From: Arbacia lixula
Taxonomy: Eukaryota > Echinodermata > Echinoidea > Arbacioida > Arbaciidae
Length of the DNA stretch: 64,000 bases
Direction of reading: 5' to 3'
Assembly (NCBI GenBank): GCA_963669155.1
Contig: OZ022578.1
Coordinates: 10,119,730-10,183,729 of the forward strand
The position numbers were made by a program, and so were the translations under genes. Below the pieces are notes generated by a model. It saw only the letters and a program-made list of their open reading frames with translations. It did no database searches and was not told the DNA's origin. Positions 61,296 through 64,000 of this stretch are shown here, in pieces. The stretch's first letter is position 1. The number at the start of each line of letters is the position of its first letter.

Positions 61296-61665
61296 CGTCA
61301 CCGTTTTTACGAACCATCGAATCCGCGCGCTGTGCGCTGAAACAAAGTTTCGAGATATACGCGTTTTAAGTTTCGGGTCTTTTCTGACGGCGATATTGCT
61401 TCACTCAGAATATATCCATTTACGATATGTACATGAGAAGAAAGCTTGTAATCTGAGCTTTCTTATGATATATACTAGGTTATGTCCGAGTAAGAAATGA
61501 CCGAGTAACGATAGGTTGAACACGATTCGATGGTTCGTAAAAACGCTATTTGGAGGAAATACGCGCATTCAAGGCTATTCGACACTTCGTAAAAACGAAA
61601 TGTCTGTACGCGCGTTTTCCAACCATCGAATAAGTACGTATTCGACACTTCGTAAAAACGGAAGC
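61289..61665. mobile_element. Foldback element with repeated TTCGTAAAAACG
   Basis: CCGTTTTTACGAACCATCGA at the left is inverted as TTCGATGGTTCGTAAAAACG near 61525-61545. Two more CGACACTTCGTAAAAACG units follow at about 61578 and 61649. It is GC-rich and CpG-rich, with no gene. A (CA)n run follows at 61954-61984. Confidence 0.6.
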
Positions 61666-61952
61666 GCGTTGTGCTTAACACGCGCGCCTATGTGGGTCAA
61701 CAAACTTTTCCCATGGGTAGCATTATTTTGCATACGCTTTACTACATGGGTACAGGGCCCGCTGTAAATCACATTTGGGCTACCAAACCACGGCCAGGGC
61801 AGGTGCCCCGGCTGTTTTTTTTTTTTTTTTAAAACAAGGAAAACAACCTTTCCAAGGAAACCTGACCATCCCGATATAATATAGATATTAAAGGAGTAGA
61901 TAAACATCTCCCAAAACTTTTTAAAAATCACGAAGAACATGCAAGCACAAAC

Positions 61953-61984
<32 letters not shown>

Positions 61985-62339
61985 GTCACACACATAAACA
62001 CACATACACACATTACCACGCTGGTCATGAAAATGTGAAAAATAAGGCTCCCTCTTCGCACAGAAATACTTCAAATGTATTATTTTAATCACACAGCTTA
62101 GAACAAATACGATTTCAGTTTTATGTAGAGCATTATGGATAAGATTTTTTTACAATGCCCGTGAACAATTCAAAATTCATACACTTATTTTACACCATTT
62201 CAATATGGACACATGGTACTTTACAGTAATGGCCTCATATTTCCTGCAAAAAAAATTACATATCCAGAAGTAATCACTCATAGACCTACATGTTTATTAA
62301 TATAGCTCTTTGTAATCACTGCATATTGAACTCTCATTA

Positions 62340-63945
62340 CTCTGTATGGCACTCTATTGACTCTTTGCTAAACAACAACTCCTCCACCATCGCCATGTGT
62401 GGTAACACTTACAGATTTAAAAGTTTATTTCAATAGCACTCCATTCAAATTAGACAAAGGAGGTCGACAAGGGTCAATCTTCTCACCCTGCCTATCATTA
62501 TACCATGTTCACTGACGGCCTGATCAAGTCTCTTCAGTTTCCTTCCCAAGGATTTCACCTCCAGCATCTCTACATTAGAATAATGGTCCTAGCAGCCAGC
62601 GTGGTTCTACTGGCCTCCTAAGTCTGCGTCTCCATTACACCCTTCCTTGGAAACCAGTAACCTATCAACCCAATAATCCATCAACCCAATGAAGAGCACC
62701 ATCATTGTCCTGAAAGAAAGGGCAATAGAACCAGCGAGACTCCAGATCGATGGCACATAAATCAAAAATACATTAACAAAGTACCTTCACGCCTATATCT
62801 CTGATACCTCCCAAACAGGGGCTACTATCCAAAGGATACAAACCTTCTTTACAGTCAATGGTATGGCAGATCATGCTGGTGGTCTCTCTTCAAACATCTG
62901 CACCAAACTCTGGTCCACCTTCTGCTTCCCTCGGATGTGATATGGCTACCCCTTCCAAACATTAAGCTAAACAACTAAGCTATTGCCGAAACACACCATC
63001 TTCAAACAGATCCTGGAAATTCCCTGTGAAGCAGTCTTTCTCCTTACTGCTGTCCTCCCAATATCCTCTTTCATCGACCTGTAATCTCAACAACAGCCAT
63101 TGCAATTCTCCTGCTGACATATCTTTGAGGTGACGGAACTGAACTTAACACTTAACACTGATCTTAGCCCTCCAGCTGTCTACTCCACTTCCTGGAACGA
63201 TATATTAATAGAGCACCAACTTCCATCCCGATACCTGCGTTAATTTCCAACCCTTTCACATGCAAATTTTGGAAGGTCTCCACCAAAATAGCCATCGAAA
63301 ACTCCCATCCAAAATTACTGGCTGAGAACATTGCAACAAATTGTCTCTTATCTGTCTGGAAAGACTTCACCAAGCTCCCTGCTTCTGCTTCCGTCTCTCT
63401 GTACTATGTGCTTATACTCTTCAACAATACGCTTACCTCTGCAAGCCCATATGCATCAAGCAAACGGCACACGTGAATGGAAATCTTTCTCAAAACGTTT
63501 CTAAGGTGTTTTGTTTATCACTTGTCTTCTATAGTACAATACTGAACATTCCATACAAACTTCACACTTTGCGCAATAAATTGCATGCATTCTACTATTG
63601 AACCACACTGTATATATTCATAGTTGAAAAAATGCCTTCTCCATCCACTTTGGAGCAGTCTGTTCTAGTTGTCATCCACTGTTGTCATCAACAAAAAGTA
63701 ATATTCTCTTGAAGTAGACAGCAATTAATGTAACAAAACACTGTATACTTAGATAACTTCCTCACACCAGTTCACTTTATACCTCCTCATTCTAGTACAT
63801 GTACTATGCATGCTTAAGATCCCTGGCAACCCACAACCTTGTACATATACCTCTCTTCTATAGTTGCGATTGTTCAATTAATTAGATTGTATGATATCGT
63901 CTTATATTTATGTTGTTGTTCATACCATTTCTTTTTCAAAGTGTA
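62340..63945 (+). mobile_element. Decayed CR1-type LINE, RT and C-terminal region
   Basis: Traits can be read across broken frames: KGGRQGSIFSP (RT motif B), ISDTSQTGATIQRIQTFFTV, CTKLWSTFCFPRM, FKQILEIPCEAVFLLTAVLP (compare the CR1 'LLRQLQ.LPE.TA..AVYLL.G.LPI' signature) and WKVSTKIAIENS..LLAENI. A 3' UTR-like AT-rich stretch ends in GAAATACAAGTATAACTCAA. It has many frame breaks. It differs in family from the 52140 LINE. Confidence 0.65.
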
Positions 63946-64000
63946 CTACTGAAATACAAGTATAACTCAAATTGAACTATTTTTAAAGACCCAATCCCAC

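Overview
This is animal nuclear DNA: AT-rich, with very small exons in large introns, GT-AG splice sites and a dense mosaic of transposon remnants. Almost all of positions 1 to 48000 is one minus-strand host gene. I recognise it as CCP110, the centriolar coiled-coil protein of 110 kDa (CP110), which caps the distal end of centrioles and restrains ciliogenesis. Eleven coding exons could be placed. Their splice phases agree at all ten joins, and they give about 1203 residues. The N-terminal block, the coiled coil and the conserved C-terminal block all resemble vertebrate CP110. The last exon or exons were not found and probably lie to the left of the window.

The repeat content suggests a marine invertebrate: tandem-core elements like the 'Pearl' family described from bivalves and sea urchin, two tRNA-derived SINEs, CR1/Jockey-type LINEs, long-TIR foldbacks, and Harbinger-, hAT- and Tigger-like elements. 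I lean towards an echinoderm, with a mollusc as the alternative, and cannot settle it by reading alone.

Layout. Left third (1-20 kb): CCP110 exons 4 to 11, with introns full of MITEs, two Tigger-like copies, a hAT-like MITE, four copies of a Pearl-like element (family A) and a composite SINE. Middle (20-41 kb): the 21 kb intron between exons 3 and 4. It holds long-terminal-repeat-free DNA elements only: a 3.6 kb Harbinger-like element nested in a foldback, a 3.8 kb hAT relic with a C/T-rich minisatellite and a sharp palindrome, a three-level nest at 37.1-39.9 kb, a LINE 5' fragment, AGGTCA-rich tandem repeats and one unrecognised open region. Then come exon 3 (40.9-42.7 kb, most of the protein), exon 2 (46.8 kb) and exon 1 (47.7-47.9 kb) with its start codon.

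Right side (48-64 kb): sequence upstream of the gene. It holds a full family B element, a Pearl-like element with seven 156-bp core repeats, a 3.4 kb LINE and a truncated sister copy of it, an NRF1/YY1 motif cluster, a second Harbinger-like element with a TAA target duplication, a nested MITE, tRNA-derived SINE copies and a decayed CR1-type LINE. No intact mobile element and no bona fide tRNA, rRNA or CRISPR was seen. The host gene is the only gene with a confident function.
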